In this document: positions 35,731 through 45,260 of the stretch, piece after piece
Numbering within the stretch: the first letter of the stretch is position 1
How the letters are laid out: every line of letters starts with the position of its first letter
Assembly (NCBI RefSeq): GCF_023897015.1
Contig: NZ_JAMHFY010000008.1
Coordinates: forward strand, 62,001-126,000
Direction of reading: 5' to 3'
Length of the DNA stretch: 64,000 nucleotides
Origin: Desulfosporosinus nitroreducens
GTDB lineage: Bacteria > Bacillota > Desulfitobacteriia > Desulfitobacteriales > Desulfitobacteriaceae
Made by a program: the position numbers and the translations under genes
Notes under the pieces: generated by a model
Databases searched by the model: none
Told to the model about the DNA's origin: nothing
Seen by the model: the letters and a program-made list of their open reading frames with translations, nothing else

Positions 35731-36040
35731 TTGCGTTACAACGTTCACCTCGTGATGTCGTGGGCCAAACTAGGGCTAAAGCGGTCTGATGCGAGAGGGC
35801 GGCGCGAAACACATGTGTTTCGGCCAAAGCGGCGGCAGTGTGCTATGCCATCCATGGCGCACCCTGCACTAGGCACGTCTTGTGCCGTCATCCGCAGGCC
35901 ATGGATGGCCAAGTGTCACCGGAGCCCGAAGACACTGTCTTCGCACGGATTAGCCTTCTTGCAGGAGGGCGGGCCACTTTATCAAAGAGGTTCGCTTTTG
36001 TAAGCGCGAAGTTCCGGGCCAGGAGACGAAGGTAAGATGA
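35731..36040. other. Hairpin-dense GC-rich non-coding block between hemC and cobA-hemD
   Basis: Clustered perfect inverted repeats: CGAAACACATGTGTTTCG (35805-35822), GCCATCCATGGC with GCCATGGATGGC (about 35848-35910) enclosing GGCAC-GTCTT-GTGCC (35872-35886), CGAAGACA-C-TGTCTTCG (35927-35943), and TTCGCTT/AAGCGCGAA (about 35990-36010). Local GC is visibly higher than in flanking genes. The frames that cross it have no ribosome site and no recognisable protein. It lies inside an otherwise tightly packed operon. Confidence 0.5.
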
Positions 36041-36059
36041 TTGAATAGGAGTGTTTGGT

Positions 36060-37565
36060 TTGAGTAAGGGATATGTATATTTGGTGGGTGCTGGTCCAGG
36101 AGACCCTAAGTTGATAACCATTAAAGGGTCAGAATGTATTGCCAAAGCAGATGTTTTAGTCTATGATCGGTTAGCTTCGCGGCGCCTTTTAACATTAGCC
36201 CGCCCTGATTGTGAACTCATCTATGTGGGGAAATCTCCGGATCGCCATACACTTAAACAAGATGAAATTAACCAAGTTCTTGTGGATAAAGGACTAGAAG
36301 GAAAAATAGTAACCCGCCTAAAAGGAGGGGATCCTTTTGTCTTTGGTCGGGGGGGCGAGGAAGCCGAAGCTTTACTCAACGCAGGGATTCAGTTTGAAGT
36401 AGTACCTGGCATTACGTCCGCTATTGCAGTTCCAGCATATGCAGGTATACCCGTAACCCATAGAGATCTGACGTCTTCCTTCGCGGTTATCACAGGACAC
36501 GAAGATCCTACGAAAAATGAAACAAGCATTCATTGGGACCACCTTGCCCTATCCCATGGAACCCTTGTGTTCCTCATGGGCATGGAAAATCTCCCCTTAA
36601 TTGCTCAAAAACTAATGGAGAATGGGAAGAAGCCAACGACTCCAGTCGGAATCATTCAATGGGGTACCCGACCAGAACAACGAACCCTCGTAGGGCAACT
36701 GGATACTATTGCCGAAGAGGTTAAAATGCAGGAATTTACGAATCCCTCTATTATTATCGTCGGCGAAGTCGTCTCTCTGCGAGAAAAACTCCAATGGTTC
36801 GAAAAGAAGCCCTTATTTGGGAAAAGGATTGTGGTTACTCGGGCGCGTCATCAGGCCAGTGTGTTATCACAGGAAATCGAAGCTTTGGGCGGAGAGGCCT
36901 GGGAATTTCCGACGATTGACATTGCCCCTCCCACTGACAATTCGCATATAATCAAAGCGCTGAATGATCTTGGACAGTTCCAATGGCTTATTTTTACCAG
37001 CGTTAATGGGGTAGAGGCGTTTTTTGAAGAGCTTAAGAATCAAGAACGAGATGTTCGTGATTTGATAGGCTTAGAGATAGTTGCTATAGGTCCGGCTACG
37101 CAAGCGGCTATTGAGAAAAGAGGACTTCGTGCGGCCTACGTTCCGGAAGAGTACCGCGCCGAAAAGATTGTTGAAGGTCTTACCGGCCGTGTTTCAGCCG
37201 GTCAAAAGGTGCTGCTGGCTCGGGCGGAAGAGGCGCGAGATATTTTGCCCGAATCGCTTAAGGCTATGGGCTTGGAAGTCTGGGATGTGCCAGTATATAA
37301 GACAGTACTCGGAGGAGCAAATCGAGAAGAATTGCAACGTATGCTTCGTGAAAAAGAGATTCATATGGTCACATTTACAAGCTCTTCGACAGTGCGCAAT
37401 TTTGTAGAACTTTTGGAAGGAGAAATCTCTTTACTAAAAGGTGTCTCTCTCTTTTCCATCGGGCCTATTACCAGTGGAACTGCTCGAAAGCTTGGTCTGA
37501 CGGTCTATAAAGAGGCTAACGAATATACGATTCAGGGATTAGTGGAAGCCTTATTGGAGGGGTGA
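36060..37565 (+). CDS. cobA-hemD: Fused uroporphyrinogen-III C-methyltransferase / uroporphyrinogen-III synthase
   Basis: 501 residues from TTG at 36060; AGGAG at 36047-36051 overlaps an in-frame GTG at 36051, so the TTG 8 bases later is the better start. The CobA domain is about 1-245 (LVGAGPGDPKL, GGDPFVFGRGGEE, VVPGITSA). The HemD domain is about 250-500 (RARHQASVLSQEIE, FTSVNGVEAF). It closes hydroxymethylbilane to uroporphyrinogen III and methylates it to precorrin-2, steering flux to siroheme. Confidence 0.94.
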   Translation: MSKGYVYLVGAGPGDPKLITIKGSECIAKADVLVYDRLASRRLLTLARPDCELIYVGKSPDRHTLKQDEINQVLVDKGLEGKIVTRLKGGDPFVFGRGGEEAEALLNAGIQFEVVPGITSAIAVPAYAGIPVTHRDLTSSFAVITGHEDPTKNETSIHWDHLALSHGTLVFLMGMENLPLIAQKLMENGKKPTTPVGIIQWGTRPEQRTLVGQLDTIAEEVKMQEFTNPSIIIVGEVVSLREKLQWFEKKPLFGKRIVVTRARHQASVLSQEIEALGGEAWEFPTIDIAPPTDNSHIIKALNDLGQFQWLIFTSVNGVEAFFEELKNQERDVRDLIGLEIVAIGPATQAAIEKRGLRAAYVPEEYRAEKIVEGLTGRVSAGQKVLLARAEEARDILPESLKAMGLEVWDVPVYKTVLGGANREELQRMLREKEIHMVTFTSSSTVRNFVELLEGEISLLKGVSLFSIGPITSGTARKLGLTVYKEANEYTIQGLVEALLEG

Positions 37566-37569
37566 AAGT

Positions 37570-38745
37570 ATGATTAGTGTCACAAAGCTCTTATTTGATA
37601 CAGAATACTTCGGAGACTCTCTGCGCTATAATAAAAACTCGCATGGTGCTCGAAATGGAACAACCACTCTTTCTGGGCCTGTGGTCGTTTGGAATTCGAC
37701 CAAGACCTGTAACTTGAAATGTGCGCATTGTTATATGGAGTCTGATGCTCAAAAATATGAGGGAGAAATGACCACAGAAGAAGCTAAGCGCTTTATCGAT
37801 GACCTGGCTGAATTCAAATCTCCCGTTCTGCTCTTTTCTGGAGGAGAGCCGCTGATTCGCCCCGATTTTTTCGAGTTGGCAGAGTATACTATTTCCAAAG
37901 GGCTTAGGGCAACACTTTCAACAAATGGCACTTTGATTACGCCTGAAGTGGCAAGCCGCATAAAAGAGATTGGGATCTCCTATGTCGGTATCTCACTCGA
38001 TGGGCTTGCAGATGTTAACGACAAATTCAGAGGTAAAGAAGGAGCCTTTAAAGCGGCAATGCAAGGAATTCAAAATTGCGTCGCTGTAGACCAACGTGTA
38101 GGACTTCGTTTTACAATCAATCATCATAATATTAAAGAACTAGACAAGATCTTTGATTTCATCGAAGAAGAGAATATTGATCGCGTTTGCTTTTACCACC
38201 TGGTCTATTCGGGCCGAGGAAACCAAATGATTGCAGAAGATGTGACGCCGGAAGAGTCCCGTCAAGCGATGGACACGATAATTCGCAGAACTCGAGATTT
38301 CGAAGAACGCGGCTTGAAAAAGGAAATCCTAACGGTTGATAATCATTGCGATGGAGTATATATGTACATCCAAGCGTTAAAAGAGGATCCCGCCAGAGCT
38401 CAAAGAATCAAGGATCTAATTGGCCTTAACGGGGGAAACCGTTCGGGTATAGCTTTTGGAGAAGTTGATCCCCTAGGGTATATGCATCCAGATCAGTTCA
38501 CCCAGCACATCTCGTTTGGAAATGTTCGCGAACGAAAAATCGCAGAGATCTGGACAGATGTCACCCATCCCATCATGGCTGGACTCAAAGACCGCAAAGC
38601 CTTGCTCAAAGGACGATGCGCAGCTTGTCAATACTTAGACATGTGTAACGGTAATTTCCGGACACGGGCGGAAGCTGTTACCGGTGATTTCTGGGAGTCC
38701 GATCCGGCATGCTATTTGACGGATGAAGAGATCGGGATAAAGTGA
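37570..38745 (+). CDS. ahbC: 12,18-didecarboxysiroheme deacetylase (radical SAM AhbC)
   Basis: 391 residues. Radical SAM motif CNLKCAHC near 47-54, FSGGEPLIRPD near 91, and a C-terminal SPASM-like cysteine set ending in CAACQYLDMCNG near 357-368. The neighbours hemB, ahbD and ahbA/B identify it as AhbC, which removes acetate chains to give Fe-coproporphyrin III in the siroheme-dependent heme pathway. It starts 4 bases after cobA-hemD. Confidence 0.9.
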   Translation: MISVTKLLFDTEYFGDSLRYNKNSHGARNGTTTLSGPVVVWNSTKTCNLKCAHCYMESDAQKYEGEMTTEEAKRFIDDLAEFKSPVLLFSGGEPLIRPDFFELAEYTISKGLRATLSTNGTLITPEVASRIKEIGISYVGISLDGLADVNDKFRGKEGAFKAAMQGIQNCVAVDQRVGLRFTINHHNIKELDKIFDFIEEENIDRVCFYHLVYSGRGNQMIAEDVTPEESRQAMDTIIRRTRDFEERGLKKEILTVDNHCDGVYMYIQALKEDPARAQRIKDLIGLNGGNRSGIAFGEVDPLGYMHPDQFTQHISFGNVRERKIAEIWTDVTHPIMAGLKDRKALLKGRCAACQYLDMCNGNFRTRAEAVTGDFWESDPACYLTDEEIGIK

Positions 38746-38862
38746 ATGATATAGAAATGAAATTGAATGAATAGAAATGAAATTGCACGTTCACCAAAGC
38801 TTCAGGAAGCGGTTCTTTGTGGTTGGCTTAATGGTTCTCTTTGCAATTTCATTTCATTCATT
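38744..38862. repeat. Nested direct and inverted repeat between ahbC and hemB
   Basis: A near-identical ~20-base unit (GAATGA-TAGAAATGAAATT) is repeated at 38744-38764 and 38765-38784, and 38766-38786 pairs with 38842-38862 with one offset, enclosing about 55 bases. The first unit overlaps the ahbC stop. The 175-base gap breaks an otherwise compact operon. Confidence 0.6.
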
Positions 38863-38920
38863 GGCCTGGATACGACGAGGTAAATGACGAGGTTTAGGAC
38901 GAGAGGGGGGTCTATTAAAG

Positions 38921-39898
38921 ATGGAATTGAAAAGGCGTCCCCGCCGTTTGCGGGCTAACGAGACTATCCGCAGTATGGTACGGGAAAACCATATCAGAAT
39001 TGAGAACTTAATTTACCCAATGTTTGTGATGCCTGGAGAAAAGAAAAAGATGGAGATTTCCTCCATGCCTGGAGTATATAATTATTCACTCGATGAATTT
39101 ATAGTTGCACTTCATGAAGTTGTAGAACTGGGAGTACCTGCTGTCTTGTTATTCGGGATTCCGGAGAGCAAGGACAGTGTGGGGTCAGGGGCTTACCATG
39201 AGCATGGAATTGTACAGCAAGCTGCACGATTAGCTAAACAACATTACCCAAACCTCTATGTTATTACGGACGTCTGTTTGTGTGAATATACGGATCATGG
39301 ACACTGTGGCCTGATTGAAAATGGACAAGTATTAAATGACCCGACGCTTGACTTGCTTGCCAAGACGGCTCTTTCTCAGGTCCGTGCAGGTGCGGATATG
39401 GTTGCCCCTTCCGATATGATGGATGGGCGAGTCGCAGCTATCAGGGAACTGTTAGATAAAGAAGGTTTTTCTCATATTCCGATTATGGCCTATTCGGCTA
39501 AGTTCGCCTCCGGATTTTATGGACCTTTCCGAGAGGCAGCGGGATCGACCCCTCAGTTTGGAGATCGCAGAACCTATCAAATGGATTCAGCCAATGGCAA
39601 TGAAGCTATGCTGGAGACGGATTTGGATATAGAAGAGGGAGCCGACATGATCATTGTAAAGCCGGCTTTGTCTTATGGAGATATAATATATCGAACTAAA
39701 GAGAAATACGGTGTACCACTTGCGGCCTATAATGTCAGCGGAGAATACGCCATGGTCAAGGCTGCTGCTGCCAATGGGTGGATTGATGAGAAGCGCATTG
39801 TCTTAGAGGCCCTTCTGAGTATGAAGCGTGCCGGTGCAGATTTGCTGATCACTTATCACGCTTTGGATGTGGCCCGTTGGCTTAGAGAGGAGCGTTAA
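38921..39898 (+). CDS. hemB: Porphobilinogen synthase (delta-aminolevulinate dehydratase)
   Basis: 325 residues; ATG behind [28 protein letters not shown] opens the protein. The zinc site [14 protein letters not shown] is near 120-133 and catalytic lysines lie in [13 protein letters not shown] and MIIVKPAL. It condenses two aminolevulinates to porphobilinogen. Confidence 0.95.
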   Translation: MELKRRPRRLRANETIRSMVRENHIRIENLIYPMFVMPGEKKKMEISSMPGVYNYSLDEFIVALHEVVELGVPAVLLFGIPESKDSVGSGAYHEHGIVQQAARLAKQHYPNLYVITDVCLCEYTDHGHCGLIENGQVLNDPTLDLLAKTALSQVRAGADMVAPSDMMDGRVAAIRELLDKEGFSHIPIMAYSAKFASGFYGPFREAAGSTPQFGDRRTYQMDSANGNEAMLETDLDIEEGADMIIVKPALSYGDIIYRTKEKYGVPLAAYNVSGEYAMVKAAAANGWIDEKRIVLEALLSMKRAGADLLITYHALDVARWLREER

Positions 39899-39900
39899 GT

Positions 39901-40896
39901 ATGATTGTTTCTTGGAATACGACAAATGATTGCAATATGTTTTGTGATCATTGCTATCGTGATGCAGGTTGCAAAGCAGAAGATGAACTCAGCACGTCTG
40001 AGGCAAGGACTTTGCTAGAGCAAATTGCTAAAGCAGGGTTCAAGATTATGATTTTTAGTGGGGGAGAGCCTTTATTAAGACCGGATATTGTTGAACTAGT
40101 AGCCTATGCCACCTCACTTGGATTGCGACCTGTTTTCGGAACGAACGGAACTCTAATTACCATAGAGTTAGCGCGTCAACTAAAAGAGGCCGGTGCCATG
40201 GGAATGGGTATATCACTAGACTCTCTTGACAAAGCAAAGCATGATAAATTTCGCAAATTTCCGGACGCCTGGGACGGGGCAGTGCGTGGGATGAAAAATT
40301 GCCGCGAAGTCGGGCTCCCATTCCAGATTCATACAACAGTTATGGATTGGAATGCACACGAGGTGGAGGCCATCACGGATTTTGCTGTAGAAATGGGCGC
40401 AGTAGCTCACCATTTCTTTTTCCTCGTACCGACAGGGAGAGCTGTGTCCATCGAGGAAGAGTCCTTAAGGGCTGAGGCCTACGAAGATATCTTAACTCGA
40501 ATCATGAAAAAACAGCAGACCGTCGATATCGAATTAAAACCTACATGTGCCCCGCAGTTTATGAGAATTGCTAAACAAATGGGCGTTGATATGCGCTTTA
40601 GCCGCGGTTGCTTAGCTGGTACGGCTTATTGCATCATTGGACCAAAGGGCCAAGTCCAACCCTGTGCTTATTTAAATATTCCGCTAGGGGATGTTAGAGA
40701 GACTCCCTTTGATGAAATTTGGCGTAATCACGAAGTATTGCAGACCTTGCGTACCCTTGATTATAAAGGCGGCTGCGGATCATGTCAGTATAAACGTGCT
40801 TGTGGCGGTTGCCGTGCACGTGCTGCCTATTATAACGAAGGGGATTACATGGCCGAGGAGCCGTGGTGCTTATATCACGGAAGGAAGGGGGTTTAG
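39901..40896 (+). CDS. ahbD: Fe-coproporphyrin III synthase/heme synthase-type radical SAM protein AhbD
   Basis: 331 residues. Radical SAM motif CNMFCDHC near 11-18, FSGGEPLLRPD near 50, and a C-terminal cluster motif GCGSCQYKRACGGCRARA near 297-314. AhbD converts the propionates of Fe-coproporphyrin III to the vinyl groups of heme. It starts 2 bases after hemB and ends just before ahbA/B. Confidence 0.9.
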   Translation: MIVSWNTTNDCNMFCDHCYRDAGCKAEDELSTSEARTLLEQIAKAGFKIMIFSGGEPLLRPDIVELVAYATSLGLRPVFGTNGTLITIELARQLKEAGAMGMGISLDSLDKAKHDKFRKFPDAWDGAVRGMKNCREVGLPFQIHTTVMDWNAHEVEAITDFAVEMGAVAHHFFFLVPTGRAVSIEEESLRAEAYEDILTRIMKKQQTVDIELKPTCAPQFMRIAKQMGVDMRFSRGCLAGTAYCIIGPKGQVQPCAYLNIPLGDVRETPFDEIWRNHEVLQTLRTLDYKGGCGSCQYKRACGGCRARAAYYNEGDYMAEEPWCLYHGRKGV

Positions 40897-40897
40897 T

Positions 40898-41920
40898 ATG
40901 GATGCAACCGATCGGTCCTTACTGAATGCCATCCAAAATGATTTTCCGATAGCCGAATATCCCTATCGAATCTTAGGGGAAGCAGTTGGAATAAATGAAA
41001 CAGACGCCTTTAAACGAATTCAACAACTTAGACAGGAAGGGATTATTCGTCGCTTAGGCGGGGTTTTTGATTCCCGCCGTTTAGGGTATTACAGTACATT
41101 ATGTGCCGGTAAGATCACTGAAGAGAAAATCCCTGTTTTGGCTGAACTCCTTGACGGAATTTCCGGGGTGACACACAACTATATTCGTGATCACGCCTAT
41201 AATGTTTGGTTTACTCTAATAGCTCGCTCACACGCTGTCGCAGAAAGCATCCTTCAAAACATTCGTGAAGTGATGGGAATAACCGACATCTTTACCCTTC
41301 CGGCCTCCCGGGTTTTTAAAATCAACGTGAATTTCGATTTTGATCAGTCTATTGACGATATGGAACGCGAAGAAGGCCAGAATGCTTCTGGGGATGATGT
41401 ATTGCGCGGTGCGCATAATGAAGAAGTCTCTCCTTATGAATTAACGAATGATGAGATAGCCCTAATTCGAGTAATTCAGGGTAATCTACCGGATTCCCCA
41501 ACTCCCTTTACAGTCCTGGCCGAAAGCATCCATTGGCCTACTGACAAGGTTATTTCCGTTGCAAATCGTTTGTTAGAAGTAAAAATCCTGCGGCGTTTTG
41601 GAGCAGTTCTTCGTCATCAAAAAGCGGGCTTCGTAGCCAATGCTATGGGAGTATGGCAGGTTGATCCAGAAGAGGCGGATACGGTCGGGCAAATCATGGC
41701 ACGCTTTAAGGAAGTTAGCCATTGTTACCAGCGGCCAACACTTCCTGATTGGCCCTATAACCTCTTTACCATGATACATGGTCGCTCGGCGGAGGATTGT
41801 GAAGACATCATGAGGAGAATTTCGCTGGCAACTGGGGTAAAGACTTATTCTATGCTCTTTAGTGTTGCTGAATTAAAAAAGAGCAGTATGCAATATTTTC
41901 TAGAAGAAGAGGCTGATTAG
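40898..41920 (+). CDS. ahbAB: Siroheme decarboxylase, AhbA and AhbB halves in one chain
   Basis: 340 residues from ATG at 40898 (AAGGAAGGGGG before it). Two Lrp/AsnC-like repeats are joined: about 1-150 ([23 protein letters not shown] in part, then [17 protein letters not shown]) and about 182-335 ([15 protein letters not shown], then [18 protein letters not shown]). They are linked by an acidic stretch near 150-175. AhbA and AhbB are separate chains in the classic Desulfovibrio case; here the heterodimer is covalent. It removes two carboxyls from siroheme, the step before AhbC. Confidence 0.9.
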   Translation: MDATDRSLLNAIQNDFPIAEYPYRILGEAVGINETDAFKRIQQLRQEGIIRRLGGVFDSRRLGYYSTLCAGKITEEKIPVLAELLDGISGVTHNYIRDHAYNVWFTLIARSHAVAESILQNIREVMGITDIFTLPASRVFKINVNFDFDQSIDDMEREEGQNASGDDVLRGAHNEEVSPYELTNDEIALIRVIQGNLPDSPTPFTVLAESIHWPTDKVISVANRLLEVKILRRFGAVLRHQKAGFVANAMGVWQVDPEEADTVGQIMARFKEVSHCYQRPTLPDWPYNLFTMIHGRSAEDCEDIMRRISLATGVKTYSMLFSVAELKKSSMQYFLEEEAD

Positions 41921-41937
41921 AAAGGGGCTGCAAAATA

Positions 41938-43230
41938 TTGAGCTTTGTAGATGAAAAAAGCCGCCAAGCGTTTGCCAGGGCCCAGGTTGTTATTCCCGGA
42001 GGAGTAAATTCGCCGGTTAGGGCCTTCAAATCCGTAGGTCGTGACCCAGTATTTATAGATCGGGGACAGGGAGCCCATATCTGGGATATTGACGGTAATC
42101 AATATCTTGATTTTGTCGGTTCTTGGGGCCCATTGATTGTTGGACATGCTCATCCGGATGTTGTGGCTGCGATTAAGCGAGTAGCCGAGCGCGGAACGAG
42201 TTACGGTGCACCTACCGAAGTTGAAACTGTATTAGCAGAGGAAGTCTTGAAAGCTTATCCTTCCATGGAGATGATACGCATGGTCAATTCCGGAACGGAA
42301 GCGACCATGAGTGCCTTACGTCTGGCTCGAGGGGTGACTGGCAGGGCCAAAATTGTTAAATTTGAGGGTTGCTATCATGGTCATGCTGACCAACTTCTGA
42401 TTAAGGCTGGGAGTGGAGCTCTTACCTTTGGTGTTCCAACTTCTCCAGGAGTTCCGGCCCAAACGGCAGCCACCACAATCTCTGCTCAGTTTAATGATCT
42501 TGAAGGGTTAAGAGAAATCTTTAAACGCGAAGGGGAAGAGATTGCTTGTGTAATCTTAGAACCAGTTGCAGGAAACATGGGTGTAGTTTTACCTGAGGGA
42601 GAGTTTTTACAAGGGGTTCGACGTCTAACAGAAGAGTATGGTGCTTTACTTATCTTTGATGAAGTAATGACTGGTTTTAGAGTAAGTTATGGAGGGGCCC
42701 AGGCCCATTATGGGATAGATCCGGATTTGACCTGTCTAGGCAAAGTCATTGGCGGGGGACTTCCAGTAGGCGCTTATGGTGGAAAGCGTCAATACATGGC
42801 CCAGATATCCCCTAGCGGACCAATTTATCAAGCGGGTACTTTGTCGGGTAATCCCTTGGCGATGAACGCCGGTTTAGCGACTTTAAAATTACTTCAACAA
42901 CCAGGTACATATCAAAATTTACAAGCCAAGACGACTCGGCTTGCTGAAGGTTTAAAACAGCTTGCGCAAGAAGCCGGACTTCCTATTTGGACCAATGCCG
43001 TTGGTGCCATGTTTTCCGCGTTTTTTACAAATATACCGGTCAAAGATTATGCCAGCGCCTGTACATCAGATGTAGAACGGTTTGCTAAGTTCTTCAGGGG
43101 AATGTTAGAGCGTGGCATTTACTTAGCTCCCAGTCAATTTGAAGCAGTCTTTTTATCAATGGCACATACAGACTCAGACATAGACCAAACCTTAGAGCAA
43201 GCTCGGATCGTCCTTAAAACTCTCTCGTAA
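41938..43230 (+). CDS. hemL: Glutamate-1-semialdehyde 2,1-aminomutase
   Basis: 430 residues, TTG start. [10 protein letters not shown] near 21, CYHGHAD near 143, the PLP lysine in [16 protein letters not shown] near 263 and QAGTLSGNP near 295 are all present. It makes 5-aminolevulinate from the HemA product. It closes the tetrapyrrole gene set. Confidence 0.95.
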   Translation: MSFVDEKSRQAFARAQVVIPGGVNSPVRAFKSVGRDPVFIDRGQGAHIWDIDGNQYLDFVGSWGPLIVGHAHPDVVAAIKRVAERGTSYGAPTEVETVLAEEVLKAYPSMEMIRMVNSGTEATMSALRLARGVTGRAKIVKFEGCYHGHADQLLIKAGSGALTFGVPTSPGVPAQTAATTISAQFNDLEGLREIFKREGEEIACVILEPVAGNMGVVLPEGEFLQGVRRLTEEYGALLIFDEVMTGFRVSYGGAQAHYGIDPDLTCLGKVIGGGLPVGAYGGKRQYMAQISPSGPIYQAGTLSGNPLAMNAGLATLKLLQQPGTYQNLQAKTTRLAEGLKQLAQEAGLPIWTNAVGAMFSAFFTNIPVKDYASACTSDVERFAKFFRGMLERGIYLAPSQFEAVFLSMAHTDSDIDQTLEQARIVLKTLS

Positions 43231-43302
43231 GCTAGTCCTGAAAGAGAACAGAGGGGTAAACTGGGTTATTTATGGTAACCTTATTAGAGAGGTGTCTTCT
43301 GC

Positions 43303-43599
43303 ATGAAATCTAAAAGGGTCGTGAGAACTCTTATTACGTTAGGCCTAATAGCAGCCTTGATAGCTGTGCTTTATGCTTCACAAAATAGCGATCCATCGAA
43401 TCCACATTCATCGGTGCCGGAAGAAACTTGGATTCATGGCCCCAAAGGACACGGGTATGCTGTCATGAACAACCAGCAACCTTGGAAACAGTGCTATGAA
43501 TGTCATGAAAAGAAAGGTTTGGGCGGCGAAGTTTATTGTCAGAGTTGTCATGATCAATCAGGTGTAAACGTACTGATACCCCAAAAACCTTCGCAGTAG
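43303..43599 (+). CDS. Small membrane-anchored di-heme cytochrome c-like protein
   Basis: 98 residues. An N-terminal signal anchor covers about 9-25. Two heme c motifs follow, CYECH at 64-68 and CQSCH at 79-83, only 15 residues apart. The remainder is hydrophilic and unrecognised. It lies 72 bases behind hemL with a good ribosome site (AGAGAGGTG), at the end of a heme and cytochrome c maturation operon. It could be an electron carrier or a maturation partner. No named family is recognised. Confidence 0.7.
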   Translation: MKSKRVVRTLITLGLIAALIAVLYASQNSDPSNPHSSVPEETWIHGPKGHGYAVMNNQQPWKQCYECHEKKGLGGEVYCQSCHDQSGVNVLIPQKPSQ

Positions 43600-43652
43600 T
43601 TGTTAGGCTCTACTGATCCAAGAAATATTTATTTACTGTCTGTTACTTAAAT

Positions 43653-43689
43653 AAAACGCTGAAAAAGATGATCTTTTATCAGCGTTTTT
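43653..43689 (+). terminator. Terminator of the heme operon
   Basis: AAAACGCTGA (43653-43662), inner AAAAGAT/ATCTTTT, and TCAGCGTTTT (43679-43688) form a long hairpin ending in TTTTT. Confidence 0.9.
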
Positions 43690-43805
43690 GCGATTTCAGC
43701 TATTCTTTTCGAAGCAGACTAAACGACTAAACACTCCTGCTGAAAACTAAGAGCTAAAAGATAATTCATTAATTATTAGGCAGGCAGCAGTAGCTTCGTG
43801 AACCC

Positions 43806-43883
43806 TTAGAGATAATCTTTCAAGTCTTGATAGAAGTTTGCCTTGGCTGTCTCGTAGTAAGGAGAGGCATGTTTAGTCTCCTT
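43806..43883 (-). pseudogene. Possible C-terminal remnant of a lost gene
   Basis: A 25-codon open stretch ending in TAA (43806-43808) reads like a genuine protein end (SPYYETAKANFYQDLKDYL) but has no start codon. It lies in a 602-base gap (43600-44201) that otherwise holds a terminator, a 32-codon frame at 43991-44089 and AAAGATA-type tandem repeats near 44110-44135. The assignment is tentative. Confidence 0.2.
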
Positions 43884-43990
43884 TCATCTTGCCCTGATTG
43901 ATAGGCAGAGCTTAAAGCAGTATTATGAGAATATAATGTAAAAGTGGTTTATTATGATATAAGTCTCACTATTTAAACCTTTTATTAAGT

Positions 43991-44089
43991 ATGCGAGGTT
44001 TGCTCAATCGGTTACGCAACGAAATCCTTGAGGACCAAGATCAACTGCTGGACAAAGGCAAAAGTCAACGTGAACAGGTTTTAGTATAA
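43991..44089 (+). CDS. Very small hypothetical ORF
   Basis: 32 codons from ATG to TAA with a charged, helix-like product (NRLRNEILEDQDQLLDKGK). No clear ribosome site precedes it. It may be a gene fragment or non-coding. Function unknown. Confidence 0.2.
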   Translation: MRGLLNRLRNEILEDQDQLLDKGKSQREQVLV

Positions 44090-44201
44090 ATTAGTGTTAA
44101 AGTAATGAGTAAAGATAAAGACAAAGATAAAGATATATAGTTAAGAGCTAATATTAGATAAAGAGTTAAGAGTAGAGACAACAGACAGGGGGACAGTTAT
44201 T

Positions 44202-45155
44202 TTGATTCGAACCTTTGGACTAAAGAAGGACTCAGACGCTTCTTTTAACTTCAATTTAGATAGTTTAGTTGAAAATGACTTTCAATGGTATTGGGTTGAT
44301 TTTAATAATCCGAGCGAACCTGAAATAGACTGGTTACGCAAGTACTTTAATTTTCACCCGTTGTCTATTGAAGACAGTATTTACTCATTAAACAAACCAA
44401 AATTAGACTACTATGAAGGATACAGCTTTTTTATTCTTAATGCTTTAAAAAGGGATACTCTTGGCCCAACGGAAATATCCTTATTTGTTGACCAAAATTA
44501 TATTATATCCTTCCATACAGAAAGTTTGACCGAAATAGATGAAGCCTGGGAACGAGTGACTGGAGAACGAAGCAATTGGGAAAAAGGGCCCTCATTTGTC
44601 GCATATCAAATTCTTGATAAAATAGTAGATCAGTATTTCCCGGCTGTTTATGAGATAGAGGATAAATTAGATAGGATAGACTCAAATCTGGATAATAAAT
44701 CAAGCCATAAATTGTTAGATGATGTATTTCAAATAAGAGGAGATTTACTGAAATTACGAAGAATCGTAACTTCGATGAGAGACTTGTTGTATAGAATATT
44801 AAATTCTGAGCGCCTACCCAGCTTCAAAGAGCATAAACTGTATTTTTCTGATATTCATGATCACTTATTAAAGCTCACGGATATGATTGAATCAAACCGA
44901 GAAATAACTTCTGACCTGCGTGACAGTTATTTATCGATGAACTCAAATTGGATGAATAAAAATATGATGGTATTGACGGTGATAACCACCATTTTTATTC
45001 CGTTAAACTTCGTAGCCGGAATTTACGGCATGAACTTTGTAAATATGCCGGAATTGAATTGGAAATATGGTTATTTCATAGTTTTAGGAGTAATGATCGG
45101 TATCGGTATCTCCATGTTCCTGTGGTTTAAACGCAAGGGGTGGTTTAATACATAA
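44202..45155 (+). CDS. corA: CorA family magnesium/divalent metal transporter
   Basis: 317 residues, TTG start. A long soluble helical N-terminal domain is followed by two C-terminal membrane helices (about 255-275 and 288-308) with the pore motif YGMNF between them, as in all CorA proteins. It forms a pentameric channel for Mg2+ (or Co2+/Ni2+). It is a single-gene unit. Confidence 0.93.
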   Translation: MIRTFGLKKDSDASFNFNLDSLVENDFQWYWVDFNNPSEPEIDWLRKYFNFHPLSIEDSIYSLNKPKLDYYEGYSFFILNALKRDTLGPTEISLFVDQNYIISFHTESLTEIDEAWERVTGERSNWEKGPSFVAYQILDKIVDQYFPAVYEIEDKLDRIDSNLDNKSSHKLLDDVFQIRGDLLKLRRIVTSMRDLLYRILNSERLPSFKEHKLYFSDIHDHLLKLTDMIESNREITSDLRDSYLSMNSNWMNKNMMVLTVITTIFIPLNFVAGIYGMNFVNMPELNWKYGYFIVLGVMIGIGISMFLWFKRKGWFNT

Positions 45156-45213
45156 TAGTGTCTTTATTAAATTTGTAAAAAATTATTATATTAATCCCAT
45201 TATAGGTTATAAA

Positions 45214-45222
45214 TGGTATAAT
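45214..45222 (+). promoter_or_regulatory. Extended -10 promoter before the monooxygenase-like gene
   Basis: TGGTATAAT at 45214-45222, 38 bases before the start codon. No clear -35. Confidence 0.45.
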
Positions 45223-45260
45223 TAGAACATGTAATCTTGAAGTAATGAGGGGGTAAGAAT

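Noticed and set aside
35731-36003. 90-residue frame in the palindromic block
   Set aside because: Arg-rich, no ribosome site, no protein pattern; the block is better explained as structured DNA or RNA.
40691-40897. Upstream extension of the siroheme decarboxylase frame into ahbD
   Set aside because: It overlaps ahbD in another frame and has no ribosome site; ATG 40898 has a strong one and begins the conserved domain.
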